DNA from: SZUA-1377 sp964622255
GTDB lineage: Bacteria; Campylobacterota; Campylobacteria; Campylobacterales; QNZT01
Assembly: GCA_964622255.1 (NCBI GenBank)
Contig: CAZUPK010000098.1
Span: 1 to 64,000 of the forward strand
Length of the DNA: 64,000 nt
Reading direction: 5' to 3'
Notes under the pieces: generated by a model
Seen by the model: only the letters and a program-made list of their open reading frames with translations
Database searches by the model: none
Told to the model about the DNA's origin: nothing
Made by a program: the position numbers and the translations under genes
Shown here: positions 16,213 through 24,335 of the stretch, one piece after another
Position numbering within the stretch: position 1 is the stretch's first letter
Layout: each line of letters opens with the position of its first letter

Positions 16213-17385
16213 ATGAATTTAGAACAAACAGATAAAAAGTATGTATTAAATACTTATGCAAGAAACTATGTAAACTTTGTAAGAGGTGAAAACTCTAAAC
16301 TTTTCAGTGAAGATGGAAAAGAGTATATAGATTTTACTTCGGGTATAGGTGTTGTTAGTGTAGGACATGCAAACAAACAAGTTAGCGATGCTATATGCGA
16401 ACAGGTTAAAAATATAACTCATATATCAAATCTATACCTTATAGAGCCTCAAGCAAAACTAGCTAAAAAGTTAGTTGAACTTAGTGGTTTGGATGCCGGA
16501 ATATTTTTTGCAAACTCCGGAGCAGAAGCAAATGAAGGGGCTATAAAGATAGCAAGAAAGTATGGTGAAGTCAATGGAAAGCCAAAAAGATATAAAGTTA
16601 TAACTTTAGAATACTCTTTTCACGGAAGAACTATTTCAACTCTAAAAGCTACCGGACAAAGTTCTATGCATAATTATTTTGGACCTTTCCCTGATGGATT
16701 TGTCTATGCAAAAGATATAGATGAGATAAAAAGTTTGATAGATGATCATACAGTTGCAGTTATGATAGAACTTGTTCAAGGAGAGGGTGGGGTAGAGCCA
16801 CTTGAGAAGAAAAAAGTTCAGGCTTTAGAAAAACTGCTTAGAAAAAAAGATATACTTTTGATAGTGGATGAAGTTCAAACAGGAGTTTATAGAACAGGAA
16901 AGTTTTTAGCTTCAAATCTTTATGAGATAAAACCTGATATAGTTACTTTAGCAAAAGGACTTGGTGGAGGGGTTCCCATAGGTGCACTAATGACAACTAA
17001 AAAAGATGTTTTAAAAGCTGGAGATCACGGAAGCACTTATGGTGGAAACTATCTTGTAACAAGGGCATCTTTAGAAGTAATTTCTATTTTGGAAAAATTG
17101 GAGTTGAGTCAAACAATAGAGTATTTTACTTCAAAGCTTAGTAAGTTGGAAAAAAACTATCCCTCTATCATAACCAAAAGTGTTGGAGTGGGGCTTATGA
17201 GAGGGCTTAGGATGAAAGATGGTGATACTCTTTCAAGCTTGATAAGTGAAGCTTTTAAAGAAGGAGTTTTAGTTTTAAAAGCCGGAAGAAATACTTTAAG
17301 ATTTTTACCACCTCTAACCATAACAAAAGATGAGATAGATGAGGGGTTTAAGAGAGTTGAAAAAGCTTTTAGTTCTATCGCTTAG
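16213..17385 (+). CDS. argD: Acetylornithine aminotransferase
   Basis: 390 residues, class III PLP aminotransferase. Signatures are FANSGAEANEGAIKIAR, FHGRT, VDEVQTGVYRTG and the PLP-lysine segment TLAKGLGGGVPIGA. It catalyses the fourth step of arginine synthesis (N-acetylglutamate semialdehyde to acetylornithine) and often also serves in lysine synthesis as DapC. It starts 1 bp after the Rpn stop, and its end overlaps the TolC-like gene. Confidence 0.93.
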   Translation: MNLEQTDKKYVLNTYARNYVNFVRGENSKLFSEDGKEYIDFTSGIGVVSVGHANKQVSDAICEQVKNITHISNLYLIEPQAKLAKKLVELSGLDAGIFFANSGAEANEGAIKIARKYGEVNGKPKRYKVITLEYSFHGRTISTLKATGQSSMHNYFGPFPDGFVYAKDIDEIKSLIDDHTVAVMIELVQGEGGVEPLEKKKVQALEKLLRKKDILLIVDEVQTGVYRTGKFLASNLYEIKPDIVTLAKGLGGGVPIGALMTTKKDVLKAGDHGSTYGGNYLVTRASLEVISILEKLELSQTIEYFTSKLSKLEKNYPSIITKSVGVGLMRGLRMKDGDTLSSLISEAFKEGVLVLKAGRNTLRFLPPLTITKDEIDEGFKRVEKAFSSIA

Positions 17386-18553
17386 TAGCTTGAGTCTTTT
17401 TGGAGGTGGTTTTGACTACCTAAACAGTGAAAATCAAAATATCCTAAATATCCAAAAAGAGATAAACTCTCTTCAAAGTAAAAACTTAAAACGAAATTGG
17501 ATAGAGCCGATAGTGGCAAGTTTTACCTATACAAGGGGAGAGAAGAGTGAGACGAAATACTACAAAGTATCTCTTTCTCAACCTATCTTTAAAAGTGGAG
17601 GTATATATTTTGCCATAAAGTATGCCGAGGCAAATGGTAAGTTTATCTCTTTAGCAACCTCTTTGCAAGAAAATACTCTCATAAAAAGAGTTTATGAACT
17701 TGTTTTGACTCTAAAAAAGCTTGATATTCAAATAGCTCAAGTAAAGTTAAAATTAAAAAATATAGAGTTTGATATAAAGAGAAAAAGAGAGCGGTTTCTA
17801 AGTGGAGATGATGACATAAGTTTTTTAAATCAAGCGATGATAGAAAGAAACTCACTAAGCATAAAACTAGAAGAGTTAAAAAACTCTCATAAAAGTTTAG
17901 AAAAGAGTTTTAAAAATATCTCTCCATTTTCTTATAAAGATGTAAAACTGCCAAAACTAAAGTTAGTTTCACAAAAAGAGTTTTTAAAGAAAAACTTAGA
18001 GCTAGAAAAGTATCAAGCAGATGTTGGTCAGCAAAAAGAGCTTAAAAATATGACTATCTCAAATTATCTTCCAACTATTTCTCTTTTTGGTAACTATAAC
18101 TATCAAAAAACCAAACCGAAGACAAGTAACAAGTGGCAAAAAGATGAGTTTAAAAACTATGGTCTTATGGTTAGTATGCCGTTTTCCATAAATGAAACAA
18201 GAGATATCCAGATAAGAAAACTAGAAGCTATAAAAGCAAAACTAACACTATCTCAAAAGCAAAGAGAGTTAAAACACGAGTATGAAAGTATCTATCAAGA
18301 TATAGAGTTTTTAAAGAATAAAGATAGAGTAACAAGGGAGAGTTTATCTCTATATAACAAACTTATAAAAAGAACTAAAGATGCGGTTAGGGCAGGGGAT
18401 AAAACAAAACTTGATTTAGAAACGATAAAAAATACAAAGAAATCTCTAAGTTATGATCTAAAAATCATAGAGTATGATAAAAAGTTAAAGATATTAAAAC
18501 TTTTTGAGAAGATGAGTAGAGATTTGGCACACTCAAATCCCACAAAATTTTAA
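17357..18553 (+). CDS. TolC-family outer-membrane efflux protein
   Basis: About 398 residues from TTG 17357, which gives a proper signal peptide (KKLLVLSLSSLSLFGG). An ATG at 17339 in the same frame adds six residues. Long amphipathic Lys/Glu/Leu helices in two internally similar halves, with QPIFKSGGIYF and later MVSMPFSI, match the TolC alpha-barrel plus beta-barrel layout. The sequence would form a trimeric exit duct. The 5' end overlaps argD by 29 bp. No pump or adaptor follows; the nearest adaptor is at 3.5 kb. Confidence 0.75.
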   Translation: MKKLLVLSLSSLSLFGGGFDYLNSENQNILNIQKEINSLQSKNLKRNWIEPIVASFTYTRGEKSETKYYKVSLSQPIFKSGGIYFAIKYAEANGKFISLATSLQENTLIKRVYELVLTLKKLDIQIAQVKLKLKNIEFDIKRKRERFLSGDDDISFLNQAMIERNSLSIKLEELKNSHKSLEKSFKNISPFSYKDVKLPKLKLVSQKEFLKKNLELEKYQADVGQQKELKNMTISNYLPTISLFGNYNYQKTKPKTSNKWQKDEFKNYGLMVSMPFSINETRDIQIRKLEAIKAKLTLSQKQRELKHEYESIYQDIEFLKNKDRVTRESLSLYNKLIKRTKDAVRAGDKTKLDLETIKNTKKSLSYDLKIIEYDKKLKILKLFEKMSRDLAHSNPTKF

Positions 18554-18647
18554 AAAATTATTGGGTAAATAATTTTGTTAGAGAGTTTATAGAGCATTTT
18601 GCTAAAGAGTTGGGATAGAAAATGTTTTAGCATCTTAAGTATCTTAA

Positions 18648-18803
18648 ATAAATAAAGCATTAGAAATAGACAAAAGAGTTTCGCAATCATCCTTTACAAA
18701 GAGAGTATCCATTTGTATGGATGATACTTTATATGAAAAAATCAAAGATTATGATGGTAAAGTTGGTGTAAAATTTAGTCAAACAAGTTTCATCAAGAGA
18801 TAA
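18648..18803 (+). pseudogene. Remnant of a ribbon-helix-helix (CopG-type) antitoxin or repressor
   Basis: The frame reads KRVSICMDDTLYEKIKDY followed by GKVGVKFSQTSFIKR and a stop. The pattern R-V-S-I-x-M-D-D-x-L-Y-E-K-I-K is the beta strand and first helix of RHH proteins found in toxin-antitoxin pairs. There is no usable start codon, and the second helix is cut short. No toxin gene is adjacent. I call it a fossil rather than a working gene. Confidence 0.5.
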
Positions 18804-18958
18804 TGAATATTAACAAGGTATGGCCTACAACTGCTTAATATATTAAAACCAATTTAATGGGGAAGGAAAATTGCAAACGAAACTTGACATTATCTAGGTA
18901 AGGGTGGTTAACAGTTATATTGTAACAAATTTCATAAAATTTTTGATTATTTGCTAAG

Positions 18959-18979
18959 GTTGATTGACAGAGACTAAAG
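18959..18979 (+). promoter_or_regulatory. Probable HspR operator (HAIR-like inverted repeat)
   Basis: GTTGATT-N7-ACTAAAG matches the published HAIR consensus CTTGAGT-N7-ACTCAAG at 11 of 14 positions with the exact 7-base spacing. It overlaps the -35 box of the cbpA promoter, and the operon encodes HspR itself. Binding here would repress the operon, as known for Helicobacter HspR. Confidence 0.6.
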
Positions 18980-18993
18980 TTTTATGCTATAAT
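18964..18993 (+). promoter_or_regulatory. Sigma-70 type promoter of cbpA-hspR
   Basis: TTGACA (18964-18969), an 18-base spacer and a perfect TATAAT (18988-18993). It is 38 bp upstream of the cbpA start and is the best match to a full sigma-70 promoter that I noticed in the window. Confidence 0.75.
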
Positions 18994-19030
18994 CTGTTTA
19001 AAATTTTATATATACTATAGGGAGAAAAAA

Positions 19031-19924
19031 GTGGCTAAAAGTTTATATGAAACATTGGGTATATCTGAAAGTGCGTCACAAGATGAGATAAAAAAGGCTT
19101 ACAGACGACTTGCAAGAAAATATCATCCGGATATCTGTAAAGAGAGTAATTGTGAAGAAAAGTTTAAAGAGATAAATGCAGCATATGAAATCTTAAGCGA
19201 TCCTCAAAAAAAAGCTCAATATGACAGAATGGGTGATAGTATGTTTGGTGGACAAAGTTTACATGATTTTGCTGGAAGTCATGGAGATGTGGATCTTGAT
19301 GAAATATTAAGAAATATATTTGGCGGAGCCGGAGGTTTTGGAGGCTTTAGTTCGGGTGGTTTTAGCAGTAGAAATAGTGGAGGTTTTAGTGGATTTGGTG
19401 GAGGATTTGGTGGATACTCTGAACCGGAACTTGATGTAGAAGCAAGGATAACCATAGCTTTTAATACTGCAGTTTTAGGTGGTAAACACTCTGTAAATTA
19501 CAATGGTGAGAGCTTTGATATAAAGATACCTGCAGGCATAAAAAATGGTGAAAAGCTAAGAGTAAAAGGTAAAGGAAAAAGTTACAATGCTAGAAAAGGA
19601 GATCTTTACTTAGTTGTAAATGTTGCTTCTTCTCCAGAGTATGAAAGAGATGAGAATGACCTTATAAAAGAGGTAGAAGTTTCGCTAAAAAAAGCGATTT
19701 TTGGTGGTAAAGTGGGGGTAAAAACTTTATATAAAAATATAACTATAAAAGTTCCAGCAGGTATAAAAAACGGACAAAAACTAAGAGTAAAAGAGCAGGG
19801 TGTTGTAAATAGAAAAACTAAGAAGTATGGTGATCTATATCTTAAACTGAACATTAAGATACCAAAAGCAAATGAATTAGATCCTCAGTTAGCAAAAATG
19901 TGTGAAGAAAAATTACCAAGTTAA
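19031..19924 (+). CDS. cbpA: DnaJ-like co-chaperone CbpA
   Basis: 297 residues. A J domain (1-70, with HPD in KYHPDI) stimulates DnaK. A Gly/Phe-rich linker (about 95-130) and two C-terminal substrate-binding domains follow (motifs VKIPAGIKNG and LRVKGKGK). The zinc-finger domain of true DnaJ is absent, which marks it as CbpA. It starts with GTG after GGGAGAA. It forms an operon with hspR 10 bp downstream, the order known from Helicobacter and Campylobacter. Confidence 0.93.
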   Translation: MAKSLYETLGISESASQDEIKKAYRRLARKYHPDICKESNCEEKFKEINAAYEILSDPQKKAQYDRMGDSMFGGQSLHDFAGSHGDVDLDEILRNIFGGAGGFGGFSSGGFSSRNSGGFSGFGGGFGGYSEPELDVEARITIAFNTAVLGGKHSVNYNGESFDIKIPAGIKNGEKLRVKGKGKSYNARKGDLYLVVNVASSPEYERDENDLIKEVEVSLKKAIFGGKVGVKTLYKNITIKVPAGIKNGQKLRVKEQGVVNRKTKKYGDLYLKLNIKIPKANELDPQLAKMCEEKLPS

Positions 19925-19934
19925 GGAGTGAAGT

Positions 19935-20309
19935 ATGCATGGATATGATGAACCGGTGTATCTTATAAGTGTTGTTGCAAAAGCTTTAAATATTCATCCT
20001 CAAACACTAAGACAGTATGAAAGAGAGGGGCTTATAACCCCTTCAAGAACAAATGGGAAAATGAGACTATACTCTCAAAGAGATATTGATAGGATAAATC
20101 TTATTTTAAGACTTACAAGAGATCTTGGGGTAAATTTAGCTGGAGTTGATATTATTTTACAGTTTAAAGACAAGATAGATGAGATGGAAAGTGAGATAGA
20201 GGATTTGAAAATAAGGTTAGCCAAAGCTAAAAGCGATTCCACTATTCCTACTAGAAATTCACTTGTAAGTAAGAAAAATATCTATGAGATTATTATATTT
20301 GGAGAGTAG
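19935..20309 (+). CDS. hspR: MerR-family heat-shock repressor HspR
   Basis: 124 residues. The N-terminal winged helix has YLISVVAKALNIHPQTLRQYEREGL and RLYSQRDIDRI, followed by a coiled coil (about 85-105), typical of HspR. It represses chaperone operons through HAIR sites and is thought to be titrated by chaperones. A HAIR-like site lies before this operon, which implies autoregulation. Followed at 3 bp by prfB. Confidence 0.93.
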   Translation: MHGYDEPVYLISVVAKALNIHPQTLRQYEREGLITPSRTNGKMRLYSQRDIDRINLILRLTRDLGVNLAGVDIILQFKDKIDEMESEIEDLKIRLAKAKSDSTIPTRNSLVSKKNIYEIIIFGE

Positions 20310-20312
20310 TTT

Positions 20313-21404
20313 TTGGATAGTTATGAGTATGGGGAGTTACTAAACAAACTTAGCATAAAGATAGAAAATATAAAACAGATAGTTGATCCAGATGGCTTAA
20401 AGAAAAGGTTAGAGGATATATCAAAAAAAGAGCAAGGAGAAAGCTTTTGGTATGATACTAAAAAGGCAACTGTTGTTCAAAAAGAAAAAAACAGAGTTCA
20501 ATCCCTGTTAAAAAGATATGAAGATGCCAAAATGGCTTTGGATGATTCTAAAGAACTTTTTGAGATAGCAAATGAGGAAAATGACAATGAAACAATAGAA
20601 GAACTCTTTAGTGAGGCAAAAGCTCTTGAAAAGTTGGTAACAAAGCTTGAGATAGCGGTGATGCTAAGTGATGAACACGATAGTTTAAATGCCATAGTAA
20701 CTATACATCCTGGAGCTGGAGGAACGGAGAGTCAAGATTGGGCTAGTATGCTTTATCGGATGTATCTTAGATGGGCTGAAAGGATGGGCTTTAAAGTTGA
20801 GGAGCTTGACTATCAAGCAGGGGATGAAGCAGGTATAAAAGATGTGAGTTTTATCGTAAAAGGTGAAAATGCCTATGGATACTTAAAAGCTGAAAATGGT
20901 GTTCACAGACTTGTTAGAATAAGTCCTTTTGATAGCAATGCCAAAAGACATACCTCTTTTACATCTGTTATGGTAAGTCCGGAAGTTGATGATGATATCG
21001 ATATAGATATAGAGGAAAAAGATATAAGAGTGGATACATATCGTGCAAGTGGTGCCGGTGGCCAACATGTAAACAAAACTGATAGTGCCATAAGGATAAC
21101 CCATATACCAACCGGCATAGTGGTTCAATGTCAAAATGATAGAAGCCAACATAAAAATCGTGCTAGTGCTATGAAGATGTTAAAATCGCGACTTTATGAG
21201 TTGGAGTTGGAAAAGCAAAAGGCTGAAAAGGCCGGAGTGCCAAAGAGTGAAATAGGGTGGGGATATCAGATAAGAAGTTATGTTTTACAACCATATCAAC
21301 AGGTAAAAGATAACAGAAGTGGCCAAGCTTACCCAAATGTTTCTGCTATACTTGATGGAGATATAACAAAGATTATAGAAGATGTTTTAATATCTATGAG
21401 TTGA
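20313..21404 (+). CDS. prfB: Peptide chain release factor 2
   Basis: 363 residues with the catalytic GGQ in RASGAGGQHVNKTDSA and the class I release factor layout. RF2 reads UGA and UAA. It starts with TTG 20313 after GGAGAG. There is no in-frame UGA and no CTT-TGA shift site near the start, so the programmed frameshift found in many prfB genes is absent here. Probably co-transcribed with cbpA-hspR. Confidence 0.95.
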   Translation: MDSYEYGELLNKLSIKIENIKQIVDPDGLKKRLEDISKKEQGESFWYDTKKATVVQKEKNRVQSLLKRYEDAKMALDDSKELFEIANEENDNETIEELFSEAKALEKLVTKLEIAVMLSDEHDSLNAIVTIHPGAGGTESQDWASMLYRMYLRWAERMGFKVEELDYQAGDEAGIKDVSFIVKGENAYGYLKAENGVHRLVRISPFDSNAKRHTSFTSVMVSPEVDDDIDIDIEEKDIRVDTYRASGAGGQHVNKTDSAIRITHIPTGIVVQCQNDRSQHKNRASAMKMLKSRLYELELEKQKAEKAGVPKSEIGWGYQIRSYVLQPYQQVKDNRSGQAYPNVSAILDGDITKIIEDVLISMS

Positions 21405-21410
21405 GTAAGA

Positions 21411-21492
21411 GGAAACCTATTTGTGCGAGATAATAGCAAAAAAAATGGATAAAAGTGAAATATTTAAAGAGATAGTGATACAATCTGTAGCT
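21411..21492 (+). repeat. Dispersed repeat copy A (left end of decayed element)
   Basis: About 70 bp starting at aaacctatttgtg are clearly similar to 40506-40576 (copy B). Both contain gataatagcaaaaaaa- or aataatagcaaaaaaa-type runs, then tggat(a/g)aaagt(g/a)aaatatttaaaga. In copy A the sequence forms a 24-codon frame. In copy B the A-run is one base shorter and the frame is broken. The right end found in B is missing here. Confidence 0.6.
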
Positions 21493-21495
21493 TAA

Positions 21496-21582
21496 GAAGT
21501 TCTTTTTTTGAATCAGAGAAATGCTCTTGACTCTTTGGAATTTTCAAAATCAAGTTATTGGTATTGGAAAAAACTTCAATAA
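21496..21582 (+). pseudogene. Possible IS3-family transposase (OrfB) scrap
   Basis: A short frame contains ALDSLEFSKSSYWYWKK and a stop. IS3-group OrfB proteins begin with a segment of the form C-x-x-L-x-(I/V)-S-R-S-x-Y-Y-x-W. The resemblance is short and could be chance, but it sits beside another decayed repeat in a 180-bp gap between prfB and the next gene. Confidence 0.35.
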
Positions 21583-21584
21583 AA

Positions 21585-22988
21585 CTAACTGGGTATAAAA
21601 ATTTGGTAAGCATTTGATAGTCTAAGAAAATGATCTTCTAACTGAGTGGATAAAAACTTTTCTACAAGATTTATCTGGGTTAATTTTTTATCAAATCTTA
21701 CAAACTGTAGATAATCATTGATTTTTTTAAGCTCTAAAATAGGATTTTTACTAAGCTTTATGATATTTACATCCTTATCAAAGAGTTTTGATAGAGATGT
21801 AAAGTGTTCTACGATTTTTTTGTTTTCATCTTCATCTATGCCTTCAAATTCATATAAAGTTATATTTAGGTTAAGTTGGGATGAAACATCAAAAATAACT
21901 GATGATATATTTTCTACACTACTACTGTTTCCACTTAAAATAACCGATTTTCTTATATTGAAAAAACCATTTTTTGAAACTTTAAAGATAGGTTTTTTTA
22001 TATCATAAAATAGAGTTAGATTTGATAAAAAACATCTGTTTTGTGTTAAAACTAAACCTATATCATATCGTTTGATATCCTCTTTAACAACATCATCTAA
22101 CTCTTTATTATTAAATTCAAAAAGGACATTTATATTTGCATTTTTATATGACTTTAGCTTTTCATAGGATTTTGATAAAACAGGATTTAAAATTCTCATT
22201 ATTAAAGTTTTATTATTTAATTTTGAGTGAAGGATAAACGAATCATTTATCAGACTTTCTATATCATTCTCATCTAACCTTTGCATATCTATGATACAAT
22301 AAAGATTATGTCCATATGGTTGAGGAAATTGTCCATAGTCTTGATTTATACTTCTATATACACTTTGTAAAACAGACGGATTTCCTATAGCTAAGATGAT
22401 GTCATTTGGCAAAAGCATCATATTTGGTTGAGGGATATGTAAGGTTTGCTTTCTATAAAGTGCTGCTATTTTCCATCTGTTTTGCTCTATACTTCCTATA
22501 TGTTTATAAGCATAAGCACTAGTAAATGGTATCTCCATCTCCATAATCTCACCCTGTCCTAACCCAATCTCTTTTGCAAAAACAGGAACATTTGGTAAAA
22601 AGTTTACAATATGATTTGCTAAGATATCATTTGCCTCTATCACTTTTATATATCTATCATCTAATTTTACTCCCCATTTATCAAGCAAAATAAGAGGAAG
22701 TTCACTACTAAAAGTTCTTATATTTTCATAAGTAGCTAAAAAATCCTGTTTACTAGCTAAAATCAAAAAAGCTTCATAAAAATCTATCTGCCTTAAAAGC
22801 CCTGATAATTTTGAGTAACTAGTAGGATCAAACTTATAAAATATAAAATTTTCCACCTTACTTTCAAGCAACATACTATCATCATAATAAACAATATAAA
22901 ATCTATTTTTCTGTCCCTTTATAATGGCAGTTCTTTTAACAAAAGTTTTAGCAACACTTCCATCTGCTATTATTAAAATATTTTTCAC
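21585..22988 (-). CDS. TrkA-like (COG3400-type) nucleotide-binding regulatory protein
   Basis: 467 residues. The N-terminal Rossmann-like segment (MKNILIIADGSVAKTFVKR) is an RCK/TrkA-N-like domain. A TrkA-C-like domain follows around 150-215 (SIEQNRWKIAALYRK and LLPNDIILAIG), and then a further alpha/beta half. Such proteins in Campylobacterota are annotated as TrkA-domain proteins that may gate K+ or other transport, but no channel is encoded nearby. It overlaps hisD by 4 bp, an arrangement with no obvious logic. Confidence 0.65.
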   Translation of the reverse strand: MKNILIIADGSVAKTFVKRTAIIKGQKNRFYIVYYDDSMLLESKVENFIFYKFDPTSYSKLSGLLRQIDFYEAFLILASKQDFLATYENIRTFSSELPLILLDKWGVKLDDRYIKVIEANDILANHIVNFLPNVPVFAKEIGLGQGEIMEMEIPFTSAYAYKHIGSIEQNRWKIAALYRKQTLHIPQPNMMLLPNDIILAIGNPSVLQSVYRSINQDYGQFPQPYGHNLYCIIDMQRLDENDIESLINDSFILHSKLNNKTLIMRILNPVLSKSYEKLKSYKNANINVLFEFNNKELDDVVKEDIKRYDIGLVLTQNRCFLSNLTLFYDIKKPIFKVSKNGFFNIRKSVILSGNSSSVENISSVIFDVSSQLNLNITLYEFEGIDEDENKKIVEHFTSLSKLFDKDVNIIKLSKNPILELKKINDYLQFVRFDKKLTQINLVEKFLSTQLEDHFLRLSNAYQIFIPS

Positions 22989-24289
22989 TTGCTATTTACT
23001 CTGCTTATAACTGATAGTTTATGTGCTTCTAGCCCCTCGGTATCGGCTAAAAGTGCACAAGCACTAGCTAACTTATTTATCCCCTTTTTGCTCATAGAGA
23101 TAATAGAGGATTTTTTCAAAAAGTTTTCTACATTTAAAGGAGAGTAAAACTTAGCTGTTCCTCCGGTTGGTAGAGTATGATTTGGTCCTGCTATATAGTC
23201 TCCTATAGCCTCTGGAGTATATCTTCCCATAAAAATAGCCCCTGCATGTTTTATCTTAGGTAACAGTTCAAAAGGATTTTCAACCATAAGTTCTAAATGT
23301 TCTGGAGCTATTTGGTTCATAAGTTTTATAACTTCATCTATATCTTTTGCAACTATGATAGCTCCTCTTTTTTCTATGGACTCTCTTGCTATCTCTTCTC
23401 TTTGTAAAGTTTTTAAAACTTTTTCCACCTCTATACCTGTCTCTCTTGCTAACTTCATATCTGTTGTAATCATAATAGAACTTGCCATTTGATCATGTTC
23501 GGCTTGACTTAAAAGATCTATAGCTAAGTGATTGATATTTGCACTACTATCGGCTATAACTCCTATCTCGCTAGGTCCTGCTATCATATCTATGTTTACA
23601 TCTCCAAAAACTAACTTTTTAGCAGTTGCAACAAAGATATTTCCAGGACCTGTTATAACATCTACTTTTGGGATATTTTCAGTTCCATAAGCTAAAGCTG
23701 CTATCGCTGATGCTCCACCAACTTTAAAAGCTTTTTTGACACCACATAGATGCATAGAGGCTAAAAGTAGTTTATTTATCTCATTCCTGGGAGTTGGTGT
23801 TGTTACTACTATCTCTTCTACCCCTGCAACGATAGCAGGTATAGCATTCATCAAAAGTGAACTAGGATATGCAGCTTTTCCTCCTGGGATATAAAGCCCT
23901 GCTTTATCAACAGCAGTTACCTTTTGTCCTAAAACTGTGCCATTTGTTTCAAAGTCTAGCCACGATTTTGGAAGTTGTTTTTGATGATAAGTATATATCC
24001 TATCATAGGCTAGATGTAGTGCATCTTTTAACTCTTTTTCTAAAGCAAGATAAGCTTTTTTCATAGAAGTTTGTGATATCTCTATATCCTCATCTTTTAA
24101 AGGAGTCCAAGCATCAAACTTAGCTATATGAGAAAAAAGAGCTTTATTTTTTAACTCCTTTATCTCCTTTATGACATTTAAAACGATAGAAGAAACTCCA
24201 TCTATATCCATCTTCCCACGATTTAGTAACTTTAAAAACTGCTTTTTAAATTCAGCACTACCTGTATCTAAAATCTGCAAAATAATCAC
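22985..24289 (-). CDS. hisD: Histidinol dehydrogenase
   Basis: 434 residues. Signatures are YIPGGKAAYPSSLLMNAIPA, GGASAIAALAYGTE, GPGNIFVATAKK, the Zn/catalytic region AGPSEIGVIAD and QAEHDQMASS. It performs the last two oxidations of histidine synthesis (histidinol to histidine, 2 NAD). No other his genes are in the window, so the pathway is dispersed. Its 3' end is coupled to the TrkA-like gene. Confidence 0.97.
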   Translation of the reverse strand: MIILQILDTGSAEFKKQFLKLLNRGKMDIDGVSSIVLNVIKEIKELKNKALFSHIAKFDAWTPLKDEDIEISQTSMKKAYLALEKELKDALHLAYDRIYTYHQKQLPKSWLDFETNGTVLGQKVTAVDKAGLYIPGGKAAYPSSLLMNAIPAIVAGVEEIVVTTPTPRNEINKLLLASMHLCGVKKAFKVGGASAIAALAYGTENIPKVDVITGPGNIFVATAKKLVFGDVNIDMIAGPSEIGVIADSSANINHLAIDLLSQAEHDQMASSIMITTDMKLARETGIEVEKVLKTLQREEIARESIEKRGAIIVAKDIDEVIKLMNQIAPEHLELMVENPFELLPKIKHAGAIFMGRYTPEAIGDYIAGPNHTLPTGGTAKFYSPLNVENFLKKSSIISMSKKGINKLASACALLADTEGLEAHKLSVISRVNSK

Positions 24290-24335
24290 CTTTTGATTTT
24301 TTGGTAGATTATAGCATAAAATTATTTATGAGGGA

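Larger units (their letters stand above)
18554..19030. other. Decayed intergenic region of 477 bp before cbpA
   Basis: No intact gene is present. It holds a remnant of a ribbon-helix-helix protein (18648-18803), an unassigned short frame near 18575-18619, and at the right edge the cbpA promoter with a probable HspR operator. The stretch 18804-18930 shows nothing I recognise. Confidence 0.6.

Noticed and set aside
18804..18930. Integron-type attC site near 18810-18850
   Set aside because: TTAACAAG-like sequence is present but there is no matching complementary core or palindromic arm.
20313..20400. Programmed +1 frameshift in prfB
   Set aside because: No in-frame UGA or CTT-TGA in the first codons; the frame is continuous from TTG 20313.
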